A stretch of DNA of 64,000 nt from Tubiluchus corallicola (GCA_030141605.1 JAQGDQ010000020.1:1012001-1076000); one strand, 5' to 3'. Positions 37,601 through 52,900 are shown, counted from the stretch's first letter. A program made the numbers and translations. The notes: a model not told the origin generated them from the letters alone.

Positions 37601-37911
37601 ACAAAGCACGCTCTCGCTGAAAGGTAAGAAAAACGTTTATAATTGTTCCAGATAATGAGTTTTTTGTGAGAATGTGATGTTGAAAATTATTTACAATAAA
37701 GCCTTGTTATAACAGACTAATAGGTGGTAAGGAAGCCCATAATAGTGGATAATCCACGATAATGTAAATCTCAGTAACATATGGCACGTCTTGTGTTACC
37801 TGTTACCAGTTAGCTATGTAATTTGTGTCTAGCACGCAAGGCCATCACAGACCTCTGTCAGCAACTGCAGCGCTGCCTCAATCCATGTTTGCCAGCTCGA
37901 GCTGGTGATTG

Positions 37912-37983
<72 letters not shown>

Positions 37984-40900
37984 CTCTCCCTCTCTCCCTC
38001 TCTCCCTCCCTAAATTCCTCCCTCCCTCCCATCTTTCTCTGTGTGTGTGTGTCTTCACAGTGTACCTCCACACAGCTTTAGTCTGTCTTCTCTGTCTGCT
38101 TCCTGGAGGTGCTCATGTTAACCTTGCACTAGTGATAGCATTAACACATGTTCGTAGAACATGTCCAATTAACTTTCTTCTTCCTCTCATCACTTTGCAC
38201 TCAGTACCATCATTCCTGCTCTATCTGGCAGCTCTTCTGTTCCACTGTGTCTCACCACTTGATTTTCCAAAAAAACCTCAGACATTTATTTTGGAACACA
38301 TGGCTTCTCTTACGCAAAAAATTCAAAGATTATTTCGGTTTAAAAAATAAAAATACATTTATAAAAAAATTGTTGGTATCAGAAAATGATCCCATCTTAC
38401 AATGACAGTTTGTATCTCGTGTTGCACAATTTTCATACTCCATAATAGTAGTAGTGGCAGTAATAGTAGTAGTAGTAGTAATAATTTTAATAAGTAATGC
38501 GCAAAATTTGTTTTGCTTGCAAGCAATGATATGTTATTGTATCCATATTACAGTGGCACGGAAGCTGATCGTCTACGGTCTGAAGGAACCAGACTCTTTA
38601 CCTAACGTAGTGCAATTCATTAGCAGCATCTTCAGTAGGTTAAAATCATTATTAGAAACAAGTAAGTATGTTCATTGAATTTTAGATGATATTGATAACG
38701 TTTCTCTATGATCGTTATTTTTGCCTGTGCTATTTGTTATTTAAAACTGATTTTTTTTTAGTAACTTTTGTTATTGTTGATTTTGTGAACTCATGTTCTC
38801 CATTGAAAAGTACCTATTTTCATAGACTGCAAATAAATAGTGATTTGATGAGAGTGAACAATAGCAGGATACATAAAACTATGATAAAAACGTTGTGCAG
38901 ATGTAGTAAAAACATTATTATCGAATAGCAGTGTCTATAGTTATCTGTATCTGAATTTAGTGAGAGTTAAATAAAAGAATGAAAATTAGCAAAATTTGTT
39001 GGCTACATTTGTCAGCATTTTTCTGTTCACAAGAACATGGAGTTCCAAAAACATGAGATTTTATGGTATAATGATGATAAAACATGGTATAATGATGATA
39101 GGCTGTCACTAAAGTGGACCTACTAAGAACTTTAAAACTGTTTGGAAAATGTAGTTCTGAATTTTGTATTTTCTTAGGGAAGCAGTTGCAAGGTGATTCG
39201 CACTGTAGAGAATTATGTGAGAAGCACCTAGGTTTCTTAATGAAATTGGTAGGTAAACCTTGTGCTTGCTGTTTAATGTCTTAATAAGAAAGAATAAACA
39301 AATGTCACATACTTTTGTAGTTTACATTATATTTAATGTTTTCTGTCTTCTTTTTGTTGTTAGTGTCTGCTAATTTATTATCACAATTCACTGTGTAATA
39401 TCGGCTAACATTTGCTATCTGAAATTATTGCAGATTAGTAGAAGCCAATCTTTAACTTTGTCTTTCTTAAATTTTTTGCTTCTTTGGTAATATATAAACA
39501 GTATGTCATATACCTAGAGCTTTGTTCGAAACTTATCTGATCTGTAAACAAGGAAATTAGCTGTTTTTGTTGAAATAAAGCAATATTTAGCCTGGTCAGT
39601 AATGGATGAGTGACAATTGGGTTTACTGTTTCTGGATAATTTCACCTGCTCTTTGTCTCAATAAGTAGGGATATGTAAAAGCATTGCAAAGTTCAGTGTT
39701 TCATGTTAGAGGATTAGCCACAGTAATCAGCTAGATTTCAGTCCCTCCACATCATCTAAATTAAGTGTTGATCAACTGCCAAACTCTATGAGAAAATGCC
39801 ATTTTGTCAGTTACTGAGCTGTAGTTAGTTTTAATTATATCTGTTTTTGTGCAGTTACTGGACATTCAGGAACAGCATCCATTCTCTTTCGTGTCGTTTA
39901 TTTATCCTTCGTTAGAATTCATCGTGACACATCTGTTCACAGAAGCAGGAGATGGTAAGAGTTAATTATCCATAAACGTAATTTCTGGAATGTAATTACT
40001 GATTAAATGAACCTCCACTTGTTGAATTTTGAAATAAAACATGCTCAAAATAATGAATTAAAAAAAAATTGGGCAGACTGGAATTGAACCACAGACCGGG
40101 AAAACTCTTACTTGCAAGGCGAATGTCAACACTGTGAGACTATCGTGCCCGGCCAGTGAGAACAAGTTTGGTTTCAAAGTTTTAAAATCCAACTTTTATG
40201 AGTTTATTGACACAATAAGAATTAAATTGAAATACCCAGCCATATGCTAATAATGTACCATTTCGATAACTCACATACAATAAGATAAGATAAGATAAGA
40301 TAAGATAAGATAAGATAAGATAAGATAAGATAAGATAAGATAAGATAAGATAAGATAAGATAAGATAAGATAAGATAAGATAAGATAAGATAAGATAAGA
40401 TAAGATAAGATAAGATAAGATAAGATAAGATAAGATAAGATAAGATAAGATAAGATAAGATAAGATAAGATAAGATAAGATAAGATGAACTTGTACACTA
40501 GTCACTATGTCACATACACATAAAATATTAGCACAACAAAATTATTTACAGAATAAAAATTTGGCAAAATACGTGTACAAGATTTAAAGACTTAAAATTA
40601 ATAGATGTTTTCTGTATGTAGCTGATTTATCCAATATTGATAAATTTTAGGTTAAAAGGTACAATCACTGTTAAAAAATTCATTTATGCAGCTGTTCTGG
40701 CTAGTAAAATCGCCACAAATCTTTGTAATTTGCGTTAACTTGACTGTAGTAATTTTTTTAATTTAATGCTAATTGATTTAACTCTGTGTCACACACAACG
40801 TTCATGGAAAACTAATATTTAACTAATGTTAATTAGTTAATTAATGAAAAAAATGTTGATTTATTGGATAGAAGCATGGAGTTTTGTTGAAAAGATTTAA

Positions 40901-43900
40901 CCTGTTTTTTTATTTTTAGTTATTAGGTTTTGTTATTTTTCAGGGTTGTTATTTGACAGGTTTATCATTCAAAATCTTAACTTGCTAAAATCCATCATTA
41001 CCTGTTCTGACTACAGACCATCCAAAAAGTTGGAAGGTAATCATAATTAAATTGTTGTTTATTTTTCAAGCTGCAGCAAGCCTTGAAATGTTCTATTGTG
41101 ATGATCAAAAGTCGTTAATAAGGTTTGAGGCTTTCTGAGAATTTAGGCCCATTAAGCTATGGTCTATAACCCTCCTCAGTAGCACCTCCACCTGCAAGCC
41201 TATAAACCTCCTCAGTAGCACCTCTACCTGCAAGCATATAACCCTCCTCAGTAGCACCTCCACCTGCAAGCCTATAACCCTCCTCAGTAGCACCTCTACC
41301 TGCAAGCCTATAACCCTCTTCAGTAGCACCTCTACCTGCAAGCCTATAACCCTGATCAGTAGCACCTCTACCTGCAAGCCTATAGTCCTCCTCAGTAGCA
41401 CCTCCACCTGCAAGCCTATAGCCCTCCTCGGTAGCACCTCCACCTGCAAGCCTATAACCCTCCTTGGTAGCACCTCCACCTGCAAGCCTATAACCCTCCT
41501 CGGTAGCACCTCCACCTGCAAGCCTATAACCCTCCTTGGTAGCACCTCCACCTGCAAGCCTATAGCCCTCCTCGGTAGCACCTCTACCTGCAAGCCTATA
41601 ACCCTCCTTGGTAGCACCTCCACCTGCAAGCCTATAGCCCTCCTTGGTAGCACCTCCACCTGCAAGCCTATAACCCTCCTCGGTAGCACCTCCACCTGCA
41701 AGCCTATAACCCTCCTCGGTAGCACCTCCACCTGCAAGCCTATAACTCTCCTCAGTTGCACCTCCACCTGCTAGCCTATAGTCCTCCTCCGTAGGACTCT
41801 CATTCGTAGGCCTAAACCTAAACATTAAGTACTGCTTATTTTTTCGATATCTAATCTTTAGTTAAAACAATCAAGTGTGAGAAACTCCAAAAATGAGCTT
41901 ATTTGTTTTTAAATAATAATTGTTCCTTTGTGGAATTTACCTGAAGAACACCTGAAATCTGTCAATAAACAAACATCATACTTAAACATGCTTAAAGTTG
42001 CTTGTCTTACTTTCAGTGAGTCTAAATTTATAGGCAGCGGCTTCTTTTCAAAATGCCAAAAATTCTGGCGTGTAAGTGATACTCGAAAGACTATTTTTCA
42101 AAAAGCTCTCAGAGAATCACTTGGTTTTTTTTAAACAGCTCAGTACTCTGCTCATCGTGGAACCTTGATGTCGATGGTAGTGGGACCGGTACTTATCTCA
42201 TTAGGAAGGATAATCCTAAATGCTCTAAGATGAAATTCTGAACTGTCTTGGCAATGTTTAAATCAGTAATTTTGTATACAAGACATTCTGCTTCAAGATG
42301 CTAAATAGGAGCATGGCAGATGAAACCACCCAGTAGCAGACTACCTGGTAGTCACCCACCTAGTTACTGAACAGGATGGGTTCGGTTTAGTTTGGGTTGC
42401 CTACTACACACTATGACCACTCAGCTGTAAAACCTCATATGAAATAATATATAGATCTATAATTATAATACACATTACATTTTATCGCATTTCTCGCAAA
42501 TGATGCTAAATCATTAATGTAAAGTTATCTGCTGTGTGGCAAACACGGAAAAAACATTTAATTATTCATGTTCTTAATGCAAAATTATTGTTAATGATTG
42601 AATGAACCCTCCTTTATCATTAAATTTTGAATGCAAACTTGTTTGCAAGAAAGGAAATGTAAATAAATCGGACAGTACCTGGAATTGAACCATGAACCTT
42701 TTACTCACAAGTGAGTAACCACTAGATGAGTCTATCTCAGTAATCATGACATGTCAAAATTCAATTTTTTATTGCTTACCAACCAATTCACCATTTCCAA
42801 ACGTTTATTTGCTCACATTAGAGCAGTTACTAACTAATTAGATTAAGCTTTTGTAATTAATTTTTAATCCTTGAATAATTAATTCATTATATTAATCTCA
42901 ACATTATCATTAATGCAGGAATAAACCCACAGTTTTGAAACCAAACATCCGAAAGAAAGGAAATTGAGACAAAGCTTGGATTTGAACCGGGCACTGTTCA
43001 TTAGAAGGCGGATGCTATAACCACTAGACTACTGCGCTTCATTGATAATGATAGATCATAATTTGGATTTTACAGTTTATCTTTCTTTCTAAGATTAGTC
43101 TTAGATTTCAAAAGCCTATGACTCTCACATTATTCTTCGTTTGATGAAATTTAGAGACCAAGAATGCTATGACCTTAAAGGCATACGAAATGAAAATGAG
43201 CTTCTTTAGCGCACAAACTCTGATGGAAATGTGCAAGAGGTTACTTTCCCGATACTTCCTCCTGACCGCAGAGGATCTCAGTGCATGGGAAACCGATCCT
43301 GAAGGCTTTGGTACGTTTGTCTTACATGACGAGAGGAGGCCTGGGTTTTATTCGTGAAGGTGTTTAATGAATATTCAAGTTTTTATCTAATGGCATGTTC
43401 AGACTAGCTAGTTTTCTGCCGCAAGTTTTTTCGCGGACAACAAACTTTCTAGTGTGAACTGCTTTGCGAGTTACTGTCTGCAAGAAGTTGCAAACTCTTC
43501 AATAGTTGCAGTGAGTTAATTTATAGCTAGTTACTGTCTAGTGTGAATGTCTCAGCAAGTTACTCTAGACACCTCTCACAGTTAATAGAGGAGAAGCATC
43601 AGGTCACAGTTAATATCGGAGAGTAACTCGCAGAAAGTTTTGCTGTTTAGTCTGAACATGCTTGCGAGTTACTTGACGAGTAAGTTGGTGAGAAAAATCT
43701 CTATTCTGAACACGCCACACTTACTTCAATACTCCAATAGTGCATTATATGATATAGTGTTATTTCTTATACATTTTGCCACACTGCAAATCGGAATACA
43801 GCACTCAGTGGCAAGCCCTACTTGGGGCAGTTGTTTGTGGTGGGACTGAAACCTAACTAATTATCCTCTAAGATAAGACACTGAACCAGCAGAGGTGTTT

Positions 43901-46900
43901 TGTGTCTCCATAACGTTTGGCTGCAAGTACATGCTCCTCATTGAGGTAAACTGCCAGAATCAGTATTGAACCCGCTTGTTGGTTACCGATTTATTCACTG
44001 ACCAGGTTAGATGCTGCTTAACTTTAGTCGCTAAGTACACACAGTAACCACTCCACTATTTGGTTTACCCCAAAATAAAAGAATTTGTTTCTTTCCGAAA
44101 GAAATTGGTTTTGTAATTGATTTAATCTCAGAGTCTTCCATTATTTTGTATATTTTTGATATACAAAATAATAGCAGTTATAGATACACACATAGCATAA
44201 TGTTGAGAATGACTATAATATTACTATGTAATGAATATAAACTAATACAATCGTAAGAAGTGCTTAGTAAGAAATATAAATTTCTCTACAAGCTTAAGTA
44301 CTTGAATATTAACAGTTATATTTAAATGAGTGAATGAATGAACGAACTAATGAACAAATAAATGCATGAACGGATGAATGAAAGAATGAACGGATGAATG
44401 AAAGAATGAACGAATGAATGTGTGAACAAATAGATGAATGAATGAACGAAACGAATGAAAGACTAAATGAATTGATGCACGTATGAATGAATGAAGGAAT
44501 GTATGAATATTTTCTATATAGTAGTTCTGCATATCTCTACTATTTATTTCCCATTTGTCTCTTGTTGAAATTTAACTGATCATCAATCATTTCAGCTGTG
44601 GATGAAGGCGGTGAGGCATGGAGATACAGCCTAAAGGTAAGCAGTTTCTTTTTGCTTTAAAAATAACAATCTGCTTTAATTCTTGGTTTGACTAGTGTAA
44701 CTTATAAATCCTTTGCCACAGTTGTGGTAGTTCTTACATCGGTCAGATTGTGAGAAACGTCCAGTGCAGAGTGAGTGGTCACTTACGTGGAAATAGTTGA
44801 AAGCCAAAAAAACTGTGATGAAGCCATTACGTATGGCTACGTTGAAATTGTGGATTCTGCCGGTTCGATAATAATTTTCCTTGTGATGAAGCCATTACGC
44901 ATGGCTACGTTGAAATTGTGGATTCTGCCAGTTCGATAATAATTTTCCTTGTGATGAAGCCATTACGTATGGCTACGTTGAAATTGTGGATTCTGCCGGT
45001 TCGATAATAATTTTCCTTGTGATGAAGCCATTACATATTGCTACGTTGAAATTGTGGATTTTGCCGGTTCGATAATAATTTTCCTTGTGATGAAGCCATT
45101 ACGCATGGCTACGTTGAAATTGTGGATTCTGCCTGTTCGATAATAATTTTCCTTGTGATGAAGCCATTACGTATGGCTACGTTGAAATTGTGGATTCTGC
45201 CGGTTCTATAATAATTTTCCTTGTGATGAAGCCATTACGCATGGCTACGTTGAAATTGTGGATTCTGCCAGTTCGATAATAATTTTCCTTGTGATGAAGC
45301 CATTATGTTTGGCTACGTTGAAATTGTGGATTCTGCCGGTTCTATAATAATTTTCCTTGTGATGAAGCCATTACGCATGGCTACGTTGAAATTGTGGATT
45401 CTGCCAGTTCGATAATAATTTTTCTTGTTTATTAAATGCGCCCATATTATTAATAAAAAGGCATATTTCATAAACAATTTAAAATTATCTATACAAACAA
45501 AATTGGGGGTAATTGATTCAAGAATGCTTGTATGTCATGCTAAATTAAAAACGTATAATTTTCACGCTTGCAAGAAAAAACTTAATTATTCTTTTTTGTG
45601 TGTCTCTGTGTTATATGGCTTCATTCATAGTATCACCTTGTTTGTCTGACAGCCGTGTACAGACGTCCTATTTGTCGGAATGTTCCGTGAATTCAAGAGC
45701 ACGCTGATACCGACGCTTCTAGACATGGTCCGCCATCTACAGGATCCTTGCGATAATAACGACCTTAACACATTACTGCAAAAAGATGCAGGTAGCAGCC
45801 ATTTGATTGCTTTTGGTTTAGATTTCTCTGGTTTCATACATGGACAGTCATAGACATTGTGACTGATTATGTTTGTTTGTTTTTTTAATTTTGTTTTTTC
45901 CAACAAGTGGGTAAACATTGAGGCAAGATAATTTACAACAGAATAAATTATTTGTGAGCTTGGTCTTGAATGCACTGTTAGACAATGTTTACATTATTAT
46001 GATTGTTAATACTTTAAAGAAAATGAATTTGTTAGAGGTAGATTTATAAATTAAAATGGTTCAAGCAAATTTTTCAATGTGTGCAATATAAACTTTGACA
46101 TTTGAAAATGAAAAGTCACTATAAATTGTATGATATTATTTAAAAAATATGAAAAAAATCTTTGTTGTCACTGTATTAGTGAAATAAAATTGTTATGAAA
46201 TGACATACTTAAATGAATAACACTGTTTACTTTTGCGTACTGTATACGTTTGAAATAAAGTTAATATTTATCTTGTAGTTTATACAGCTGTTGGTCTGGC
46301 TTCGTTCGAACTCTTTGACGAAATAGATTACGATCATTGGTTCACTACATATCTCATATCAGAACTGCAGATACAAACTCCGTTGTAAGTTCTGTGTTTG
46401 CGTCAGATGTTTTCAATTTTTGCTCGTTAGTTTGCTCCCCTATTACCTATGCCACTTACAAATGTTTATGTTCTTGAAGATAGAAACTAGTCCATTAGTG
46501 GTTTTATCTTCTTGTTTATTCTATTAAAATAACAATAAATAAAAGGTTAAATAATTGAAATATAGCTTCTATTCCCATATTAAGAGCAGCCTCATTCAAA
46601 TAACAAATGTGACAATTATGAGTTAAGGTGCACCGCATAAAAGAACACCAAACCTAAGTACCGGTAATCACAGACATAACTGTTAGTTACACACTTAACA
46701 CTATATTACTAATTTTGAGATCAGTTGTCTTTTTTTCATACATGCTACTCTAAACATGGCCACTGGCTACTCGGGTCAAGTGGCTAGTGGCTGCAGTAAG
46801 TGGCTTTTACTTGATTTCTTGTTTTTTGCCTAGGTATAAGATTGTTAGACGTCGTGTAGCGTGGTTACTAGGACAATGGGTGGGAGTCAAAATGGCCGTC

Positions 46901-49900
46901 GAGTTACGACCGGCGTTGTACGAGTGTCTGCAACCATTGCTACGACACGAAGAAGACTTGGTCGTTCGGTTAACGGCTGCCAACACACTACGAGAAGATA
47001 TCCTTTGCTTTATTTTATTGTCTTGACGCTTGCTGAATAAGGCAGTCAAGTCTTGGATTGCATAATTAGTTAATTGCTGTATAATTAACAGCTGGCTGAT
47101 CTTCTGTGGGATGAATTTTTGGTTAATTTCACTGGCAATTGATGTGAATAAGTTCTTCCTTAACGTTTGTACCTATCGACGAATTTGAGTTCAACGTAGA
47201 ACAGTTTTTACCAGTAAGTACTCTTTTCTTTAATTAAGCTAAAATGTATATTCCAGTTTGCTGTTTAGTGAGTCTCTTTTTTTTGTTTGGAAATACAGAA
47301 TGATTGTAAAGGTGTAAAAGTGACGTTTTGTTTTTATTTACTTACTGTTGCTAGAGGCGTGTTTCCTATAGGCTAACTAGGCTCTAGTTTAGGCTGCCAG
47401 ATTTTAGGAGTCTAATTAGAAAATAAGTGTCTCTTATTTAGTTAACATCATTTATTTGGTTATTTTACTTGCTGAAGCAGTTACTGAAAACGTTGTCATA
47501 TAACAAACTAGTACTATGATTACGTAATCGGTACTGCACCAAAAACAATTGCTCGGCCTACTTGTACTTAAGAGCTATGCAAATATAATTTATGTAATGA
47601 TTAATTAACAATTACCACTTGGTAGTAGTCCTAGTAATACACCACAAGTAATAGTGTGTTGCTCTTCATATATAAGCATCTACAAATCCATAATAGAGAT
47701 GGACAGGACTAAACTGTCAGGCTAGGGTGTAGTAATGTCCTGATGTCAAAATTGACTGGTTGGTTCTGCATTGATCAGGTTCTGTTTGTTAAGTAGAATT
47801 TTGTGATAGAGTGACACAGAAGGGTTGCAGAAATTTTTATATTGATTGTTTGCGAAGTAACAAAAAATCTAGACTTGTTATTGATTAACCCTTACAATAC
47901 ATAGTTGCTTTTTACTGGGTCACATTGACATTTGACAACATCTTCTTGTGGTATGCTACTAAAACAGAATTTTGTAAATAAACAAATAGTCTCTCGTTAT
48001 TGAGTACTAATATTAAATAATAGTTTTATTTCTACACATGCACACACATACAAGCACTCACTCATGCACACACACACACACACACATGTGCATTGTGCAC
48101 ACCCTTATAAATAAGCACGTACTTATGTCTAGAGACCAGTTTTCACAAATGACACAATCCATATTATGCAATCATTTTATAAGAATGTAGAACAATCAAC
48201 TAAACATACCGTACAGTATAGTATTGTGGAATGCTCTGGCTTTGGATGCTTATTGGCTGGTTAGTGTTATTTGTTGCAAAAGAACCCCAATCCCACGGCT
48301 GTTAAACTTTTTTACAATGTTTTGCATGGCCATAGCAGTAAAATAAACAAACCTGGTTAACTGCACTTAGTGCTGAGTTTGGGCGAGTCTACCGCCTTCC
48401 ATCCCTTGCATAAAAAACATAGGTGGCAGTGTGCCGCCTTCCATAGTGAAAGGGTTAAGTTATTGTTTCTTTCTGAAGAAATTCTATTCTCTGTAAGGTA
48501 TCTCATGAAGGTAAGGCATTTCAGTGAAACTTTGTGTGAATACTGTGATGGGTAAACTTTCTGATGGGTGGGCTTTGGGGAAAAGTGGGCTTCAGAGTAG
48601 GTTTGGACACTTGCCTTTTCACTCAAATTTTTGTGATGAGCAGTTCGGAATTAGAAAGGAAAGTCAATTTTCATTAATTAAATAGAGCTTCATTTTGAAA
48701 ACTCCGGCATAATACAAAAAAGAAAAGCAGACCTACGTTGTTAATAAAAATTTAACTTTTAAAAACTGGTGACTTCTTAATTAAAATTACATGTTTTTAA
48801 GTGACTTATTTAGTTCAGAATGTGAAGCCTGGACATGTCATTAAGAATGGCATTTATCGTTGCTATGGAATCAATTCTTTGAAAAATTTGAAAGACGAAG
48901 TATAGTAATGTCACAACATAAAAACCGGGTAAATACTTATTATATGAACAACATCATCGAGAACAAAACCGGCATCACAGCAAAATAGACTACTTCATAG
49001 AGTTACTTCACAATGGAGTAAGGCCAAAACCGTTTTAGGCATTTGGTTTAAGCACATCTCTTCTAGAATCTAGTTGTTGCTGCATCATAATGAATCATTT
49101 TGGAGACTAAACTCAATTGTTTCTTGCAGTACTTGGAGTCTTGTTTTGCTTTGCTGTTTCAACTGCTCAAAGATGTTTCTGAATGTGATACCAAGGTATG
49201 TAAGGCTTGTCTAACAGCAATCTTCTGCCTTAAAACCTTAGAAGTATAGTTATTTATACCGGCTGAATGAACCCACAATTATCGAATTTACAAAAAAACT
49301 TCCTTCAAAAGGAAGAAAACAAGAAAAAAAGTTGGCAAGGTACGGAACCTAGATTTGAACCTTGCCTTGTATTACAAATCGAACGCCGTGATCACTAAAC
49401 TGCTTAACCCCTGGTACAAGCGTAGGCTCGGTTTCCAAAATAGTTTAAAAAGTGTTCAATAATACTGGTTTCATTCCATTGTGTTAAAAATGGCTTCTAC
49501 CGCCGCGTCTCGCATGTTTCCTGCGTTGTTCTAATTGTGTGATAACTTTATTTATTGCACTTTTGTTTTCAGATGCTCGTGCTACATGTACTGTCCATTA
49601 TGATTGAGCGATGCGGTTCCAACATTCGACCATACGTGCCCACATTACTACAGTACCTCCCGTTGCTATGGGAACAATCGGTTGAGCACAACATGCTCCG
49701 CTGTGCAATACTCACTACACTTGTACATGTTGTTCAGGTGAAACATCGCTCTCAAATTGCAATGAACCAAAACTTTAAAAGTAGCCATTTTCTTTAGTCA
49801 CATCAATTCTTATCGTTTGGTGGCACTGCAGTGTTGCATTTTGTTTTACCAGAAAGATGCTAAGCAAAATAAAATATGTGTTTTTTTATTCTTAAGGTTT

Positions 49901-52900
49901 GTACAGATAATAAGATCTCTTAGGATATGTTACCTAACAACAATACGGTGTTGTTATTGTTTTTGAAATCTGAAGATACTTTTTTGTGCGACTGATAAGG
50001 TATTAGATATTAAAAAAAATTTAAGCAATATTAATTATTATATTCTGAATGTCAAGATTATTAATCGTAATCCAAACCACATTTATTAAATTTTGATAAA
50101 AACTTGATAGACAGGAAATTTAGAAAGTTGGAATACAACCTGGATTGAACTAAGAACCTTCTGCTTACAAGGCAAGCACATTAGATCACTAGACCACCAT
50201 ATTCCTCTGTGATAAAGGCAGTCCAAAGTTCATCCTTATAGCTGGTCAACTAAATTCAGCATTTCCTATGTTAGATCATTCACACTAGAGTAATTTTAAC
50301 TAATTAGATTGAATATAGTGAAGTAGTGGTGTAATGCATCTGCATTGTAAGCAGAAGGTCCCTGGTTCAAATCCAACTTTTTCACATTTCCTATCTTTAA
50401 AGTCTGGTATCAGAATTTAAGTAATGGCAGATCTGCACCATCTTTTGAACTGAATATTTGTTTGTTTTTTTATGTTAAACTAATAATTCATAAAATGCTT
50501 TGGTTTAGTATCTAAAGACCTTCCATAGCTGCGTGTTTTTAGTAAGCAGTTCTGAACATTGTGGTTTCAACGTGTCTGATTATGCTTTAGGGTTTAGCTT
50601 CAACAAGCGAACAGCTGTATGACTTTCTGTTACCCGTGATCCAATTCAGTACGGACACTAGTCAAGATCCACACATATACCTCATGGAGGACGGACTGGA
50701 GTTGTGGTTGATAACTCTGCAGAACGCTTCACGGATCACTCCCGGTTTGTTACAACTCTTCCAGAACATGGGTTCCTTGCTAGGTAACAATTTTTTCATG
50801 CAAATTATTTTATTCATCTGAATGTCTGTAAGTCGAAATTTGTGTAGGATTACCATGCTTGCTGTCTTCATCATATATAATATTATTTGCAATGGAATCA
50901 GTCACTTCATATCTTTGTATTAACAAGCCCAAAAGTACTTTTTGTAGTGTAATAGTGTATCAAAATTTTCAATGAATCACATTTTTATTTGTAAGTAACT
51001 TGGTAGACTAGTGCTTGCATTTTTTCTACTTCAGATTTAGGCTCTGAAAATCTAAAAACTTGCTTTTGTATCATAGCAACGTACGTTCTTCTGGGACCTC
51101 AAGAGTTCTTACAGGTTTGTGAACTTATTTTCCTGAAATATTCGATTAGTGAGATGCACTTTACATGTCGTGATGCTAAAATGTATTTTCGTACACAAAC
51201 AATCTTTTAAAGCAGTTGACTCATTTATTATCATATTGTAACGATGCTGGGTCCTCGCCGCCAAGGAGTCAGATTGGTGGCTCCCCTAGTCGGTTCATTC
51301 CCTCGTATTTCAGTTTCCAAGTGGTTTGGGTTCAATGCCAAGATAATGAAAAACTTTATGAAGACAGACAGAGATTTGTAGAAATAAATTGCCAGTTAAC
51401 CTGTCCCATTTACCTTGTGCTGGTTGTTTCTACAAAACTTGTCCTGTGATGGTAAAAATACCGATCTGCTTACCTGCTGAATCAACAAAGCCATTCCATA
51501 TTGGCAGTTTTATACCTGCTATGCAATGGCTTCCTAATGGATTGCACCATCACAATATGGGGGTAGGGAGTGAAAACAAATGGCGTTTTGCCATCATTAC
51601 ACTATATTTTATTGTACCAGGTATTGTAATTTAAAAAATATGTGTAATAAAAGCTATTATTTATGCTGGAGATGGATATTACAGAACTGTTACTCAAATG
51701 GGATACTGTAGATGGTGTTACAGGCCAAGATAGGTGTATCCATAAATTGGTCACTACTCCATTTCTTACTTTTTGTGATTTTAAGCAAGAATAGCAAGAC
51801 GGCAAATGTTTGACCAGTCAAATTTTTAGAGGCTTTTAGCAAAATGAACTTGACTTTATCAGTTAAAGTGAAGTCCAAAATCATCACTTCATTTAGCACC
51901 ATTGTCTTCAGACCAAATTGAATTTTGAGTTTCTTTTGCTTAAGAAAAACAGATTTTTTGCATACATTTACAATTACTGATGAAGTATCAGTGCATAATT
52001 TAAAGAGTTACAGGTGGTTTCCATAATCATATTTTCTAGCTAGTAACAGTTGGTTAATGGGTTAGACATGAAGATATTGTGAATAATAACACCGTTCATT
52101 GCTGTGCTTAATCAATTTTGAGTAACAACTAGCTTCCTTAAACAACTACAAGTACAAAAGTTTCATAGCAACTCTTAGTGTTGAATCACACATGTTGATT
52201 CAATGAACTTCTCTAAGGTTATTCAGCCGGTTTGGATCAGCTGATGATATTTCAATGACTTGCAAATTAATTATGGTCAAAATTAAAAAGTATCGAAGTA
52301 AATAGAAGCTCGTTTTTTGTATTGCTTTATATTGAATTTTTTGATAGACTAAAAACTTTTCTTTACTTTCATTAACTACACACTGAGTTTTGAATGTGTT
52401 TTTTTATAGAAATATGCAGCAGATGTTGCACATACATGTCTTGATATGTATTCTGACATGAGACCAGAAGGAATTGTTATGATCCTACGAGTAAGTGATT
52501 TCCCATATTGTCTTTATTTAGTGCAGTTGCACATTATGAACATAGCAATATTAGACTACCAAAAGATTCGTCACTTAATGCATCTGTAAACCAAGCACTA
52601 AACTATGTTTTACTTGGAGAAAAGCGGGGGCACTTGCTGACTTGCTTTGATATTCTGAGGAAAGATTGGCATATGCATTTTTAGGGTTGTTCAAAATGTC
52701 AATATATGTGGCACTAAGAAGTTGATGAGGACAAAGTGGCACAACATACTAAGTGCTTGCATTTAATGAAATATAATGAATTACATCCGGCAACGTTGTA
52801 TATCAGTTGTTTATTTAATGTGCAGAAAATTGCAAAGTCGTGTTGAAATATACCATCTAATTAAAATAATTTTTCCATGTTTAGATGGTTGAGTTAATGT

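Noticed and set aside
37823-38350. 175-codon Leu/Ser-rich frame
   Set aside because: Runs through the (TC)n tract in IPO11 intron 5; no conserved motif on either side.
40182-40505. Leu-Ser-Tyr repeat protein frames on the minus strand
   Set aside because: By-product of the (TAAGA)n tract; a five-base repeat without a stop codon is open by construction.
48357-48626. Overlapping frames on both strands in IPO11 intron 15
   Set aside because: No splice sites in phase with IPO11, no recognisable motif.
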